This document shows positions 34,726 to 43,661 of a stretch of DNA of 64,000 bases, in pieces. The stretch's first letter is position 1. Every line of letters begins with the position of its first letter. The DNA comes from Pyxidicoccus caerfyrddinensis (lineage in GTDB: Bacteria > Myxococcota > Myxococcia > Myxococcales > Myxococcaceae): assembly GCF_010894405.1 (NCBI RefSeq), contig NZ_JAAIYA010000034.1, forward strand, positions 54,042 to 118,041, written 5' to 3'. Made by a program: the position numbers and the translations under genes. The notes beneath the pieces are model-generated. The model did not search any database. It worked only from the letters and a program-made list of their open reading frames with translations, and was not told where the DNA came from.

Positions 34726-36612
34726 CTAGAGCAGCTCGTCGCCCTCCTCGGGCGGCAGGGGCCGGCCCGACTTCTCCGCCTCCAGCTTCTCCAGATGGCG
34801 GAAGATGGTGCGTGGGTCCACGCCCAGGTCCTTGGCCGTCTTGGTGCGGTTGCCGTTGTTCCGGGCGAGCACCTCGTTGATGTAACGCTTCTGGAATTCT
34901 TCCTTGGCCTGGAGCAGCGGCATGATGGGCTCCAGGTTCTCCGGCTTGAGGTCCAGGTCGTCCGGGCCGAGCAGCGGCTTGTCCGCGAGCACCACCGCCT
35001 TCTTCAGCCGGTTCTCCAGCTCGCGGATGTTGCCGGGCCAGCCGTACTTGCGCATGGACACCGCGGCGGACGGCGTGAAGCCCCGGGCCTTGGAGTTGAA
35101 CTCGCGCGAGTACTTCGAGAGGAAGAACTTCCCCAGCACCACCACGTCCTCGCCGCGCTCGCGCAGGGGCGGCAGCTTCAGCGTGACGACGTTGAGCCGG
35201 TAGTAGAGGTCCTCGCGGAAGGCGTTCTTCTTCACCTCGTCCTCGAGGACCTTGTTGGTGGCGGCCACCACGCGAATGTCCACCGGCTCGCCGCGGTTGT
35301 CGCCCACCTTGTAGACGATCTTCTCCTGCAGCGCGCGCAGCAGCTTCACCTGGAGCTGCAGGGGCATCTCGCCAATCTCGTCCAGGAAGAGCGTGCCGCC
35401 GATGGCCGCCTGGAACTTGCCCGCCTTGGTGGCCACCGCGCCGGTGAAGGCGCCCTTCACGTGGCCGAACAGCTCGCTCTCCAGGAGGCTCTCCGGAATG
35501 GCGCCGCAGTTGATGGTGATGAACGGGCCCTTCACGCGCGGAGAGCGGCGGTGGATCTCCCGGGCGATGAGCTCCTTGCCGGTGCCCGTCTCGCCCGTGA
35601 TCAGCACGGAGATGTCCGTGGGGGCAATCTTGTCGATGCGCTTGTACACGTCGCGCATGCCCTGACACGCGCCGACGATGTCGCCGTAGCGCTGGTCCTC
35701 CAGCTTCCGGCGCAGCTCGGTGTTGTCCAGCTTGAGGTCGTTCACCAGCATCGCGTTCTGCAGGACGAGCGACGCCTGCGCCGCGAAGATGGTGAGCATG
35801 TCCGCGCTCTTCGGCTCGAAGCGATTCACCAGCCGGTCATTGCCCACGTAGATGACGCCGAACAGGTCGCCCTTGTGCATCAGCGGCACGCACATGACGG
35901 AGTGGACGCGCAGGTTGACCACGGACTCGCTGGCCTTGAACTCGGGGGCGTCCACCGCGTCCGCGACGATGATGGGCTTCTGGTCCTTCACCACCTTGGC
36001 GATGATGGAGTCCGACAGCTTCTCCACCGCGTCCTCGATGTTCTCCCGGGCCACGTTGCGGGCCACCTTCACGCGGGGGTCGCCGCTCTCCATGAGGATG
36101 AGGAAGCCCTTGTCGGCGCGCGTCACCTCGATGGCCTCGTCCATCAGGCCCTCCAGGATGCGCTCCACGTCGTAGAGCCCCAGCAGCCGCTCGCTGAACG
36201 CGGTGAGGCGGCGCAGCAGCACCAGCTCGCGGCCCGGCACGCCGGGCAGCTCCGACGTGTGTGAGTCCGGGCTGGAGGTGCGGCTCACCTCGCGGGGCGG
36301 GGTGGGCGGCGGAGGCGGCGCGCGGGGCGCGTCCTCGCGGGCGAACGTCAGCTCGGTGCCGCCGACGCGGACCACGTCGCCGGTGGACAGGGCGTGCGCG
36401 TCGCGCTTCTTGCCGTTGACGTGGAAGGTAGCGCCAAGGCTGCCCACCTCGTAGCGGCTGCCGTCGTAGGTGACATGGAGGGCGCTGTCGGGCACGCCCG
36501 GGTCCTCGAGCTGCACGTCGTTGTCCGGGCCCCGGCCGATGCTGGTGATGCGCTTGAGCAGGGAGACCGAGCGGACCTTGCCATCGGGAGAGCGGACGGT
36601 GAGGCTGGCCAT
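34726..36612 (-). CDS. FHA-GAF sigma-54-dependent transcriptional activator
   Basis: Domains in order are an FHA domain (residues 1-95, with SIGRGPDNDVQL and SALH), a GAF domain (about 125-300), an AAA+ domain (about 315-555, with Walker A GETGTGKE and intact GAFTGA) and a Fis-type helix-turn-helix (NRTKTAKDLGVDPRTIFRHL). FHA domains bind phospho-threonine, so Ser/Thr kinase input is expected instead of a receiver. The nearest kinase is the Pkn4-like protein two genes upstream. The targets may include this operon itself, which is inference. Confidence 0.93.
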   Translation of the reverse strand: MASLTVRSPDGKVRSVSLLKRITSIGRGPDNDVQLEDPGVPDSALHVTYDGSRYEVGSLGATFHVNGKKRDAHALSTGDVVRVGGTELTFAREDAPRAPPPPPTPPREVSRTSSPDSHTSELPGVPGRELVLLRRLTAFSERLLGLYDVERILEGLMDEAIEVTRADKGFLILMESGDPRVKVARNVARENIEDAVEKLSDSIIAKVVKDQKPIIVADAVDAPEFKASESVVNLRVHSVMCVPLMHKGDLFGVIYVGNDRLVNRFEPKSADMLTIFAAQASLVLQNAMLVNDLKLDNTELRRKLEDQRYGDIVGACQGMRDVYKRIDKIAPTDISVLITGETGTGKELIAREIHRRSPRVKGPFITINCGAIPESLLESELFGHVKGAFTGAVATKAGKFQAAIGGTLFLDEIGEMPLQLQVKLLRALQEKIVYKVGDNRGEPVDIRVVAATNKVLEDEVKKNAFREDLYYRLNVVTLKLPPLRERGEDVVVLGKFFLSKYSREFNSKARGFTPSAAVSMRKYGWPGNIRELENRLKKAVVLADKPLLGPDDLDLKPENLEPIMPLLQAKEEFQKRYINEVLARNNGNRTKTAKDLGVDPRTIFRHLEKLEAEKSGRPLPPEEGDELL

Positions 36613-36634
36613 GGCGTCGCGTACCTGGAGAGGC

Positions 36635-37642
36635 TCAGAAGAAGAGGGTGAGGCCGGCGCCGAGTCCGCCGGAGGTGGAGTACAGGCTCAAGCGCGGCGG
36701 AGGTGTGTTCGCCTCCACGCGCGGCGGGCGGGGAGGGTTGGGCGAGGGCGTGGGCGCTTCCGGGCGGGGCTCCACCGTGGTGCGGATGACCTGGTCTTCG
36801 TGGTGGTACAGCGCGTCCACCACGCCCAGCGCATAGATGGTGTAGAAGCCCGCGGCCGAGGACAGCTTGAGCAATTGCCACGTGTCGCGCTGACGTCCGC
36901 GGCTGGTGGGGATGTAGCGGATGCGGACCGAGGCCTTGCCGTCCGGGTCGAGCACGTTGTCGAGGTCGATGGTCTGCTCCTCGAAGAGCGAGTCGTAGGC
37001 GAAGAAGGAGATGATGCTCGTCACCGCGAGCGCGCCCTCGGTGGCGGCGAAGACGATGCCGAGGCTGTTGCGGCCCTGCTGGAACTGGCCGGCGCCGAAG
37101 GGCACGAAGTTGACGAGGAAGTTGCGCTTCTCCACGGTGCGCACGGTGACCTGGCTGGCCAGCTCCTCGGCGCGGCGGCGCTGCACCTCGGCCTCCACGC
37201 GCTCGCGCTCGCGGCGCTCGGCCTCGGCCTTCTCGCGCTCCTGGCGCAGGCGCCGCTCCTGACGGAGGAACTCCAGCTCGCTGGACATCTCCTCCTTGAG
37301 CGCGTCCAGGAAGGCCACCGCCGGGGGCGGGACGACGAAGGGGTCCAGGCCGTAGTCCGGATCCAACCGGAGCAGGGCGCGTAGGTGACGCGTGGCGTCC
37401 TCGGTGCGGCCGAGGTTGAAGGCCGCGAGGCCCGCCAGCTTGTGCAACTCCACCAGGTCGTCCTCGGCCAGCCCGCCGCGGTCGATGCGGGCGCCCGCGC
37501 GGTCCAACACCTCGGCGTACTTGCCGTACTCGAAGCTGGCGCGCAGGGCGTCCACCTCCGGGTCTCCGGAGTCCTGGGCGAGCGCGGCGGGCGCCGCGAG
37601 GACGAGCGCCCACAAGAGGAGCAGGAAGCGTCCGCGGCTCAT
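36635..37642 (-). CDS. Exported TPR/coiled-coil membrane protein
   Basis: A signal peptide (LLLLWALVLAAPAALAQ) is followed by a TPR-like region (LAGLAAFNLGRTEDATRHLRALLRLDP), a strongly charged coiled coil (residues about 118-165) and hydrophobic segments near 185-215. A Pro-rich stretch precedes the C-terminus, which ends in Phe (GAGLTLFF), as many outer-membrane proteins do. The ATG shares four bases with the stop of the Pkn4-like kinase gene, so the two are translationally coupled. A role as a partner or target of that kinase is inference. Confidence 0.75.
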   Translation of the reverse strand: MSRGRFLLLLWALVLAAPAALAQDSGDPEVDALRASFEYGKYAEVLDRAGARIDRGGLAEDDLVELHKLAGLAAFNLGRTEDATRHLRALLRLDPDYGLDPFVVPPPAVAFLDALKEEMSSELEFLRQERRLRQEREKAEAERRERERVEAEVQRRRAEELASQVTVRTVEKRNFLVNFVPFGAGQFQQGRNSLGIVFAATEGALAVTSIISFFAYDSLFEEQTIDLDNVLDPDGKASVRIRYIPTSRGRQRDTWQLLKLSSAAGFYTIYALGVVDALYHHEDQVIRTTVEPRPEAPTPSPNPPRPPRVEANTPPPRLSLYSTSGGLGAGLTLFF

Positions 37643-39672
37643 TCGGGGCGGAGGCTCCCTTTCAGGGTTTCGGGCTTGCCGGGACGCAGGTGCACCACGC
37701 GCCGCTCCGGCAGGAAGCCGGGGTGGGAGATCTCCACCACGACGGTGTGCTGGAAGCCGGCGGGGCCGCGCGGGGAGCGGACCTCGAAGGGCTTCTGGAG
37801 GCTCTCCTGCGCGGTGCGCTGCTCGTCGCCCACGCGCACGATGGCGTCCGCGGGCTCGTACTCGAGGGAGAGCTTCGTGGGCTTGGGTTGGGCGCGCAGG
37901 TGGAAGACGTTCTCCCCGTCCGCGCTCACGTCGATGGTGTCCACCACGTCCTCGCAGTAGTCGCAGGAGATGGTGACGTCGTGACGCCCCGGCGTCACCT
38001 CCAGGTCGTGCTTCTGGAGCGGCTGGGCGCTGGGCACGCCGTCGCCCACCCGGATGATGCCATACGGCCGCACCAGGATGGACACCGGCACCTTGTGCAC
38101 CAGCGGCTTGCGCAGCGCGGCGTCATCCGGAGAGGCGAGCGCGGGGCGGGTGACACCGGTGCGAGCACCGCCCGGAGTGGGGGAGGAGTCTTCGCGTGGG
38201 GTGAGGCCGCCCGGAGGCGTGGTGCGCGGGCCCTGCGAAGTGGCGGAGCCGATGGGTGCCGGAGCTTCTTCGTCCTTGAGGGACGGCGGCTGCGCCATCG
38301 CGGGAGGCCGCGGCGCGACAGCGCCCGTCCCCGTCGCGTTGCTCCCCTTCGCGCCCGGTTGGGAGGGTGCGCCCGAGCCCGGGACACCCTGCTGCATCAG
38401 CCCGCCCGTGGCGCCTGTACCCGAGTTGCCCGGCTGCGTGAGCGCGCCCGTTCCCGTTGCGCCAGGACCCGTGCCGTCACCGCGGGGGCCTTCCACGGGG
38501 CCCGTGATGTCCTGGCCCGCGCGAGCCTGATGGACCTTCCAGCCGCCCAGTCCGAGCAGGCCGAGGGTGGCCAGGCCAATGCCCGCGCGAATGCCCCGGC
38601 GGCGCCACGTCTTGACGCGCTGGGCACGCTGCAACCCCTTGAGGAGCGCGAGCGCGCGGGCATTCGTCGCATCCAGCGCGAGCACGTGGTTGAGGCTGCC
38701 CAGCGCGCGCGGCGTGCGCTTCTCCGCGAGCAGGCGCTCACTGCGCTCCAGCAGCGACGCCACGATGCGCTGCCGCGCCAGCTTCCGGTACGAGTGCGGG
38801 TCCGCGAAGAAGGACACCAGCTCCTCGCCCACGCGAGAGAAGCCCAGGCCGGCGAGGTAGTCCGCCAGCGCATCGCGCAGCTTCGCCGCGTCCGGATAGC
38901 GCCGCGTCGGATCTCGCTGAAGACAGGTGCCGCAGATCTCCGCCAGCTCGTCCGACAGAGTGGGCACGCGGCGGCGCGGGTCCTCGTAGTCGCCGTCGAG
39001 GATGCGCTTGAGCGTGGCCGTGGTGTTGGCCGCGGTGAAGGGCAGCCGGCCCGTCATCGCCGCGTAGAACATGATGCCGACGCTGAAGACGTCCGCCTCG
39101 GGACCGGCCTCCAGCCCTTCGATGATCTCCGGCGCCATGTGGGCCGGCGAGCCCACGAGCGTGCCCGTCACCGTCATCCGCTCTTCGATGTCGAGCAGCC
39201 TCGCGATGCCGAAGTCCATGAGCTTGAGGACACCGTCCTCGCGCACCATGACGTTCTCCGGCTTGAGGTCGCGGTGGATGACGCCGGCCTCGTGGGCATG
39301 GGCGAGCGCCGCCGCCAGCTCGTGGATGACCATGGCCGCCAGCTCCGGCGGGTCCATGGGCCCCTCGTCGAGGACGGACTTCAGCGTCACGCCGCGGATG
39401 TACTCGGTGACGATGAACGCGTCCTGCGCGTCCGCGGAGGAGAAGTCGAAGACCTCGAGGATGTTGGGGTGGTGCAACTTGGCCACCGCGCGGGCCTCGC
39501 GCGCCAGGCGGCGGCGGGACTCGTCCTTGCCGGCCAGGTGCGGGTGCAGCACCTTCACCGCGACTTCGCGGTCCAGGGCCGTGTCCAGGCCCTTGTACAC
39601 GACGCTCATGCCCCCCGAGCCGAGCTGCTCGAGGATGCGATAGCGACCGATATGGCGGCCGACGAGCGTCAT
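37639..39672 (-). CDS. pkn4: Transmembrane Ser/Thr protein kinase, Pkn4-like
   Basis: The kinase domain (residues 12-275) has the glycine loop LGSGGMSVVY, VAVKVLH, HRDLKPENVM, DFGIARL and MAPEII, so it should be active. One transmembrane helix lies near residues 363-380 (GIRAGIGLATLGLLGLGGW). The outside part is a Pro/Gly-rich linker and a PEGA-like domain with two cysteines (CDYC). In M. xanthus the kinase Pkn4 is encoded directly after pfk and activates 6-phosphofructokinase by phosphorylation. The same order here is why I use the name. It lies 21 bp after pfk. Confidence 0.88.
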   Translation of the reverse strand: MTLVGRHIGRYRILEQLGSGGMSVVYKGLDTALDREVAVKVLHPHLAGKDESRRRLAREARAVAKLHHPNILEVFDFSSADAQDAFIVTEYIRGVTLKSVLDEGPMDPPELAAMVIHELAAALAHAHEAGVIHRDLKPENVMVREDGVLKLMDFGIARLLDIEERMTVTGTLVGSPAHMAPEIIEGLEAGPEADVFSVGIMFYAAMTGRLPFTAANTTATLKRILDGDYEDPRRRVPTLSDELAEICGTCLQRDPTRRYPDAAKLRDALADYLAGLGFSRVGEELVSFFADPHSYRKLARQRIVASLLERSERLLAEKRTPRALGSLNHVLALDATNARALALLKGLQRAQRVKTWRRRGIRAGIGLATLGLLGLGGWKVHQARAGQDITGPVEGPRGDGTGPGATGTGALTQPGNSGTGATGGLMQQGVPGSGAPSQPGAKGSNATGTGAVAPRPPAMAQPPSLKDEEAPAPIGSATSQGPRTTPPGGLTPREDSSPTPGGARTGVTRPALASPDDAALRKPLVHKVPVSILVRPYGIIRVGDGVPSAQPLQKHDLEVTPGRHDVTISCDYCEDVVDTIDVSADGENVFHLRAQPKPTKLSLEYEPADAIVRVGDEQRTAQESLQKPFEVRSPRGPAGFQHTVVVEISHPGFLPERRVVHLRPGKPETLKGSLRPE

Positions 39673-39693
39673 GGTGTGCGGCAGTCCTCCCCC

Positions 39694-40791
39694 TCAGTCC
39701 CCGAAGCTGATGCCCATGGACTTCGCGAAGCGCACCAGCTCCCCGGATGGGTCCACCCGGCGCTCCTTGCGCGACTCACTCAACGGTACCGCGACCACCT
39801 CGTTGGCGCGCAGCGCCACCATATGGTTCCACTGCCCGTCCCGCACGAGATCCAACACCTTGCACCCGTAGCGCGTGGCCAGCACCCGGTCCGCGGCGCT
39901 CGGGCTGCCGCCGCGCTGCAGGTGGCCCAGCACCGTCACGCGAATCTCCGCCTCGATGTGCTTTGCCAGCAGGTCCGCGCACACCTTGCCGGAGCCGCCC
40001 AGCCGCACCACGCCGCGCCCGGGCACGTCCTCGGCCTTCTCCAGCACGGCGAGCGCGCCGCCCTCGGGGAAGGCCCCCTCGGAGATGGCGATGATGGAGA
40101 AGCTGCGGCGGCGGATGTGCCGGCGGCGGAGCTTCTCCAGGATGGCGTCCACCCGGTAGGGAATCTCGGGGATGAGGATGACGTCCGCGCCGCCGGCGAT
40201 GCCGCTGTCCAGCGTGAGGAAGCCGGCGTGGCGGCCCATGATCTCCACCACCATCACGCGGTCATGCGCCTCGGCGGTGGAGTGCAGCCGGTCCAGCGCC
40301 TCGGTGACGATGAGGCGCGCGGTGTCGAAGCCGAACGTCTGGTCCGTGCCGGAGAGGTCGTTGTCGATGGTCTTCGGACAGCCCACGACCTTGAGACCCT
40401 TGACCGCCAATCGGTGGCCAATCGAGAGCGTTCCGTCACCGCCGACGGCGACGAGCCCGTCCAGCTTCAATTCCTCGCACCGGCGCAGGACCTGGTCGGA
40501 CACGTCCCGCTCCACCCAGTGGCCGTTCTCATGGAAGGCGTAGGCGAAGGGGTTGGCCTTGTTCGACGTGCCGAGGATGGTGCCGCCCTTGGGGAGGATG
40601 CCGCGCGTGTCCTCCTCGGTGAGCGGGTGGGCGAGCCCCGGCTCGACCAGGCCCATGTAGCCATTCTCGATGCCGACGAACTCGTGGCCGAACTCGTGCG
40701 TGCCCCGCTTCACGAGGCCGCGGATCAGCGCGTTGAGCCCGGGACAGTCGCCACCACCGGTGAGGACGCCGAGTCGGAGGGATTGGGGCAT
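39694..40791 (-). CDS. pfk: 6-phosphofructokinase
   Basis: This enzyme makes fructose-1,6-bisphosphate, the control step of glycolysis. The N-terminal TGGGDCPGLNA, the GGDGT phosphate loop, the catalytic CPKTIDNDL and the substrate loop EIMGRHAGFL are all visible. GGDGT (Gly rather than Asp at the second position) favours ATP, while the Lys in PKTIDND is more usual in pyrophosphate-linked and group III enzymes. The length of 365 residues is normal. It is the first gene of a six-gene minus-strand run, directly followed by the Pkn4-like kinase gene, whose M. xanthus counterpart phosphorylates Pfk. Confidence 0.95.
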   Translation of the reverse strand: MPQSLRLGVLTGGGDCPGLNALIRGLVKRGTHEFGHEFVGIENGYMGLVEPGLAHPLTEEDTRGILPKGGTILGTSNKANPFAYAFHENGHWVERDVSDQVLRRCEELKLDGLVAVGGDGTLSIGHRLAVKGLKVVGCPKTIDNDLSGTDQTFGFDTARLIVTEALDRLHSTAEAHDRVMVVEIMGRHAGFLTLDSGIAGGADVILIPEIPYRVDAILEKLRRRHIRRRSFSIIAISEGAFPEGGALAVLEKAEDVPGRGVVRLGGSGKVCADLLAKHIEAEIRVTVLGHLQRGGSPSAADRVLATRYGCKVLDLVRDGQWNHMVALRANEVVAVPLSESRKERRVDPSGELVRFAKSMGISFGD

Positions 40792-40931
40792 ACAGGTCGG
40801 ACGCGGGTGTCAGAGGGACGATGTGACACCATGACAGCGACGTCGGACCTGATTCTAGGGGTGCCCTCCGGGGGGTGCAACGCGCGAATCACCCGGTACG
40901 GCGGAATTGCGAGTGAAGACGGGCTCTTCCG

Positions 40932-41417
40932 TCAGTCGCGCTTGAGGCGGCGCCGCGAGGCGACCCTGTCCAGCAGGGCCTGGAGGCGGGGTTCCGCCGC
41001 CTTGGGAAGGGCCTTGTCTGTGGGTGACTGTAGGGGCATTTCGCGCGCGAGGGCGTAGAGCTCGATCAGCCGCTCCTTGAGCAGCTCACTGTCCGGGCGC
41101 TCTTGAAGGGCACGGCGGTAGGCGGCGGCGGCTCCCACGTAGTCCCCGAGGGCGAAGAGGCGCTCGCCCTCCTGCGCGGGAGAGGAGGGGGCGAGGGGCA
41201 GGGACGCTTCCTCCTCTGGCGGCTGGAAGGCCTGGAGGGCCTGCAGCTCCGAGGGCTGGAGCGAGTCGCGCAGGTTGGTGAGCTTGAGGGCGAGCGCCGC
41301 GTCGTCGGGGAAGGCCCGTGCGAGCGACTCATAGAGGTGGAGCGCCTCGGCGAGCTCACCCCGGCGCAGGGCGCGATCGGCGCGTGCCTCCATGTCGGCC
41401 CGGGCTGCTGGGTTCAT
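40932..41417 (-). CDS. TPR-containing hypothetical protein
   Basis: The 161-residue soluble protein has two TPR-like units (RADRALRRGELAEALHLYESL and GERLFALGDYVGAAAAYRRAL) joined by an acidic Pro-rich linker, and ends in a basic tail. There is no signal peptide. It lies 140 bp upstream of pfk on the same strand, so it may be cotranscribed with that operon or separate. The partner is unknown. Confidence 0.75.
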   Translation of the reverse strand: MNPAARADMEARADRALRRGELAEALHLYESLARAFPDDAALALKLTNLRDSLQPSELQALQAFQPPEEEASLPLAPSSPAQEGERLFALGDYVGAAAAYRRALQERPDSELLKERLIELYALAREMPLQSPTDKALPKAAEPRLQALLDRVASRRRLKRD

Positions 41418-41538
41418 CAGGCCGGGGAGGTTACCCGCGACGTCGGGGGGATGTCACAACGAACGCGTGCGAGCGTCGAATGCCTGGAAGCGACCCGGGA
41501 CGGCAGGGTGAATGCCGCCCCAGAGCGCGCGGCTCACC

Positions 41539-42090
41539 TCACCACTGCGGCGTGAAGTAGCAGTAGTCCGACGCGTAGGGGCAGTCCTGCGGGCAGACGG
41601 AGGGGTTTTCGTTGCAGCAGACATTGTCGCCGCACGTGTTGGTGCCGCAGTCCTCGGGGCAGCTGTAGGCCTCGGAGTTCACATCGCAGAGGTGGTCACC
41701 GCACTCCGGGTAGCACACGAGGCTGGGCGTGAAGCGCGGGCGCTCCTGCTCGCCGACGAGTCGCTCCGGGGCTTCGCCAGTCAGCCCCATGGGCGTGAAG
41801 TAGCAGTAGTCGGACGCGTACGGGCAGTCCTCGGGACAGAGCGAGGGCGTCTCGTTGCAGCAGATGTGGTCGCCGCACGTGTTGCTGCCGCAGTCCTGGG
41901 GACAGCTGTAGGACTCCGCGTTGACGTCGCAGTAGTTGTCGCCGCAGACGGAGTAGCAGATGACGTTGGCGTCGCGGGTCGGCTTGGGCTCGCCAGGGCT
42001 GTCGTCCGTGGCACCGGGCGTCGCCGCGCCTCCACATGCGAGCAGGAGGCCTGCTGCCAGGAAGAGGATTCGCGTCGGGGACATGCGCAT
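41539..42090 (-). CDS. Cys-rich lipoprotein with internal duplication
   Basis: The signal peptide ends in lipobox AAGLLLACGG. The mature protein consists of two near-identical ~60-residue units, each rich in Cys and built on CGDNYCDVN.., CPQDC, CGDHICCNE and CPYASDYCYFTP. About ten cysteines per unit suggest compact disulfide-bonded domains on the cell surface. The two copies differ at only a limited number of positions. Function is unknown. Confidence 0.8.
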   Translation of the reverse strand: MRMSPTRILFLAAGLLLACGGAATPGATDDSPGEPKPTRDANVICYSVCGDNYCDVNAESYSCPQDCGSNTCGDHICCNETPSLCPEDCPYASDYCYFTPMGLTGEAPERLVGEQERPRFTPSLVCYPECGDHLCDVNSEAYSCPEDCGTNTCGDNVCCNENPSVCPQDCPYASDYCYFTPQW

Positions 42091-42211
42091 CGCAATGGCT
42101 CCTTGCTGCTTCGGGGCTCGAAGCGGGGAGCCTCCAGGATAACGCGAATCGCATGGATGCCGTGGATTGCATGGATGGGGGCAGGGGTCGGCAGGCGGGA
42201 CGTGGCGCCCT

Positions 42212-42892
42212 ATGCTGTGCGCCGTGCACTCCTCGCTCTGGGCCGTGGGACTCGTGGCGTTGTCTGGCGCGCTCGGCTCCGAATTGCGCCGTGACGGCTA
42301 CCAGTTCCGTCCGCCCGAGGGCTTCCACATGGTGCGCTGGGAGCAGTACGCCGGCTCGCGCGCGGGGACGGTGGCGCTGGAGGCGGACGCACCGCGAGCC
42401 CTCTCCGCCGCGCTCGCGGATGGCGATGGCCCGGAGGCAGCCACGCTGCTGGTGTCCGTGGTGGAGCGAGGCTTCTCCGCGAGTCCCTCCGCGCGGGACG
42501 AATTCGCGGCGGCGGTGATGCAGCACTTCCAGAGGGATTTGGGCCTGACGCTGTCACCCGAGCGCGTGGAGCGGCTGGGCGGAGCGGTGCCGCGCGTGGA
42601 AGTGCTCGGCACGCTGCGCGAGGCGGGGCAGGTGCGCACGGTGCTGGTGGCGGGGCTCGCGTCGGAGGGGCGTCACGCGGTGGTGGCGGTGAGTGCGCCC
42701 GCGGTGCGGTGGGAGGAATTGGAGCCCCGCGTGCGCGCCTCGCTGGAGACGTTTCGCTTGGAGCCGACGACAGCTGCGGGGCCTGTGCCGCGCAGGCTGT
42801 TGGGCGCGCTCGCGGGCGCCCTGGCGGGAGCGCTGGTGGCTTCGTACACCGCGTGGCGCAGGCGTCGCGTGCGCCACGGCTCGGTGGGTTGA
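42212..42892 (+). CDS. Exported protein with C-terminal membrane anchor
   Basis: The N-terminus is a likely signal peptide (LWAVGLVALSGALGS), the middle 150 residues are alpha/beta, and a C-terminal transmembrane helix (LLGALAGALAGALVASY) is followed by basic residues. I use ATG 42212; GTG 42224 is also possible. The gene ends one base from the stop of the convergent TIGR02265-like gene. No family is recognised. Confidence 0.65.
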   Translation: MLCAVHSSLWAVGLVALSGALGSELRRDGYQFRPPEGFHMVRWEQYAGSRAGTVALEADAPRALSAALADGDGPEAATLLVSVVERGFSASPSARDEFAAAVMQHFQRDLGLTLSPERVERLGGAVPRVEVLGTLREAGQVRTVLVAGLASEGRHAVVAVSAPAVRWEELEPRVRASLETFRLEPTTAAGPVPRRLLGALAGALAGALVASYTAWRRRRVRHGSVG

Positions 42893-42893
42893 A

Positions 42894-43448
42894 TCAGCCC
42901 GTGAACTGGAAGCGGTAGAGGCACTCCGCATTGCCCTGGGAGAAGCCCTTGAGGCGTTCTGACTTCACGTTCTTCGCGCCGAGCACCTCCAGCCCGCGCT
43001 TCATGAAGCCCATGGTGATGTACTCGAAGTACGCGTGCGGCCTGGGGACGCCGGTGATGCGCAATTCCGCGTAGCCCTCGCCCGCGTCCACGTGGGCGAC
43101 GCCCGCGCTGAAGTACGCCTTCCACACGCCGGGGAAGAACTGCAGGAAGCGGCGGTAGTCGGCCTGCGCGAACATGGCCTTGAGCTGGCCCTTCGTGAGC
43201 GCCTGCTCCACGGCGTTCTCACCGAAGGTCCAGTACGCCATCGGGTCGTTCTTGTAGAAGCGCGCGAGCAGCGCCTCCGAGAAGCGCACGTAGGACTCCG
43301 CCGGAATCCACGTCATGGGCATCACCGGCTTCGTGAAGACGGAGTCCTTCTTCGCGTACTCCGTCAGGAACGAGCGCCACGCCGGCTCACCGAAGTCGGC
43401 CACCACGGAATCCTGTCTCGCCAGGAGCGCCGTGCCCTTGATCTCCAT
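42894..43448 (-). CDS. TIGR02265/DUF2378-like protein (myxobacterial paralogous family)
   Basis: The 184-residue protein matches, by pattern, a family expanded in myxobacteria: it opens with EIKGTALLARQD, has WIPAESYVRFSEALL in the middle and ends in a strand/helix part with AECLYRFQFTG. That layout resembles heme-NO-binding and V4R-type small-molecule domains, but no ligand residue is certain. I start it at ATG 43448, with GGGAG upstream. It is soluble. Function is unknown. Confidence 0.65.
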   Translation of the reverse strand: MEIKGTALLARQDSVVADFGEPAWRSFLTEYAKKDSVFTKPVMPMTWIPAESYVRFSEALLARFYKNDPMAYWTFGENAVEQALTKGQLKAMFAQADYRRFLQFFPGVWKAYFSAGVAHVDAGEGYAELRITGVPRPHAYFEYITMGFMKRGLEVLGAKNVKSERLKGFSQGNAECLYRFQFTG

Positions 43449-43661
43449 GTCGTCTTCATCTCCCGAGGTGTGAAGGCAGGCGCTGTCCACAAGCCGTGCC
43501 CGTGCGAGGGCGCATTCTTCGCCCGCGCCGCCGTTGAATGCGAGGGCAGGCACCCAGGCGTGGAGCCCGCCCGCTCCCTGTCATCGAGGTGACCCTCGCG
43601 CGCTCGCCCTGGTCACTGCACTGCGCGTCCGGGCAGGCGAACCCTGGTACAAGTCGCGCCC

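Noticed and set aside
37690..41058. Plus-strand frame of over 1100 codons across pkn4 and pfk
   Set aside because: Shadow of the minus-strand kinase and phosphofructokinase, which have complete active-site motifs.
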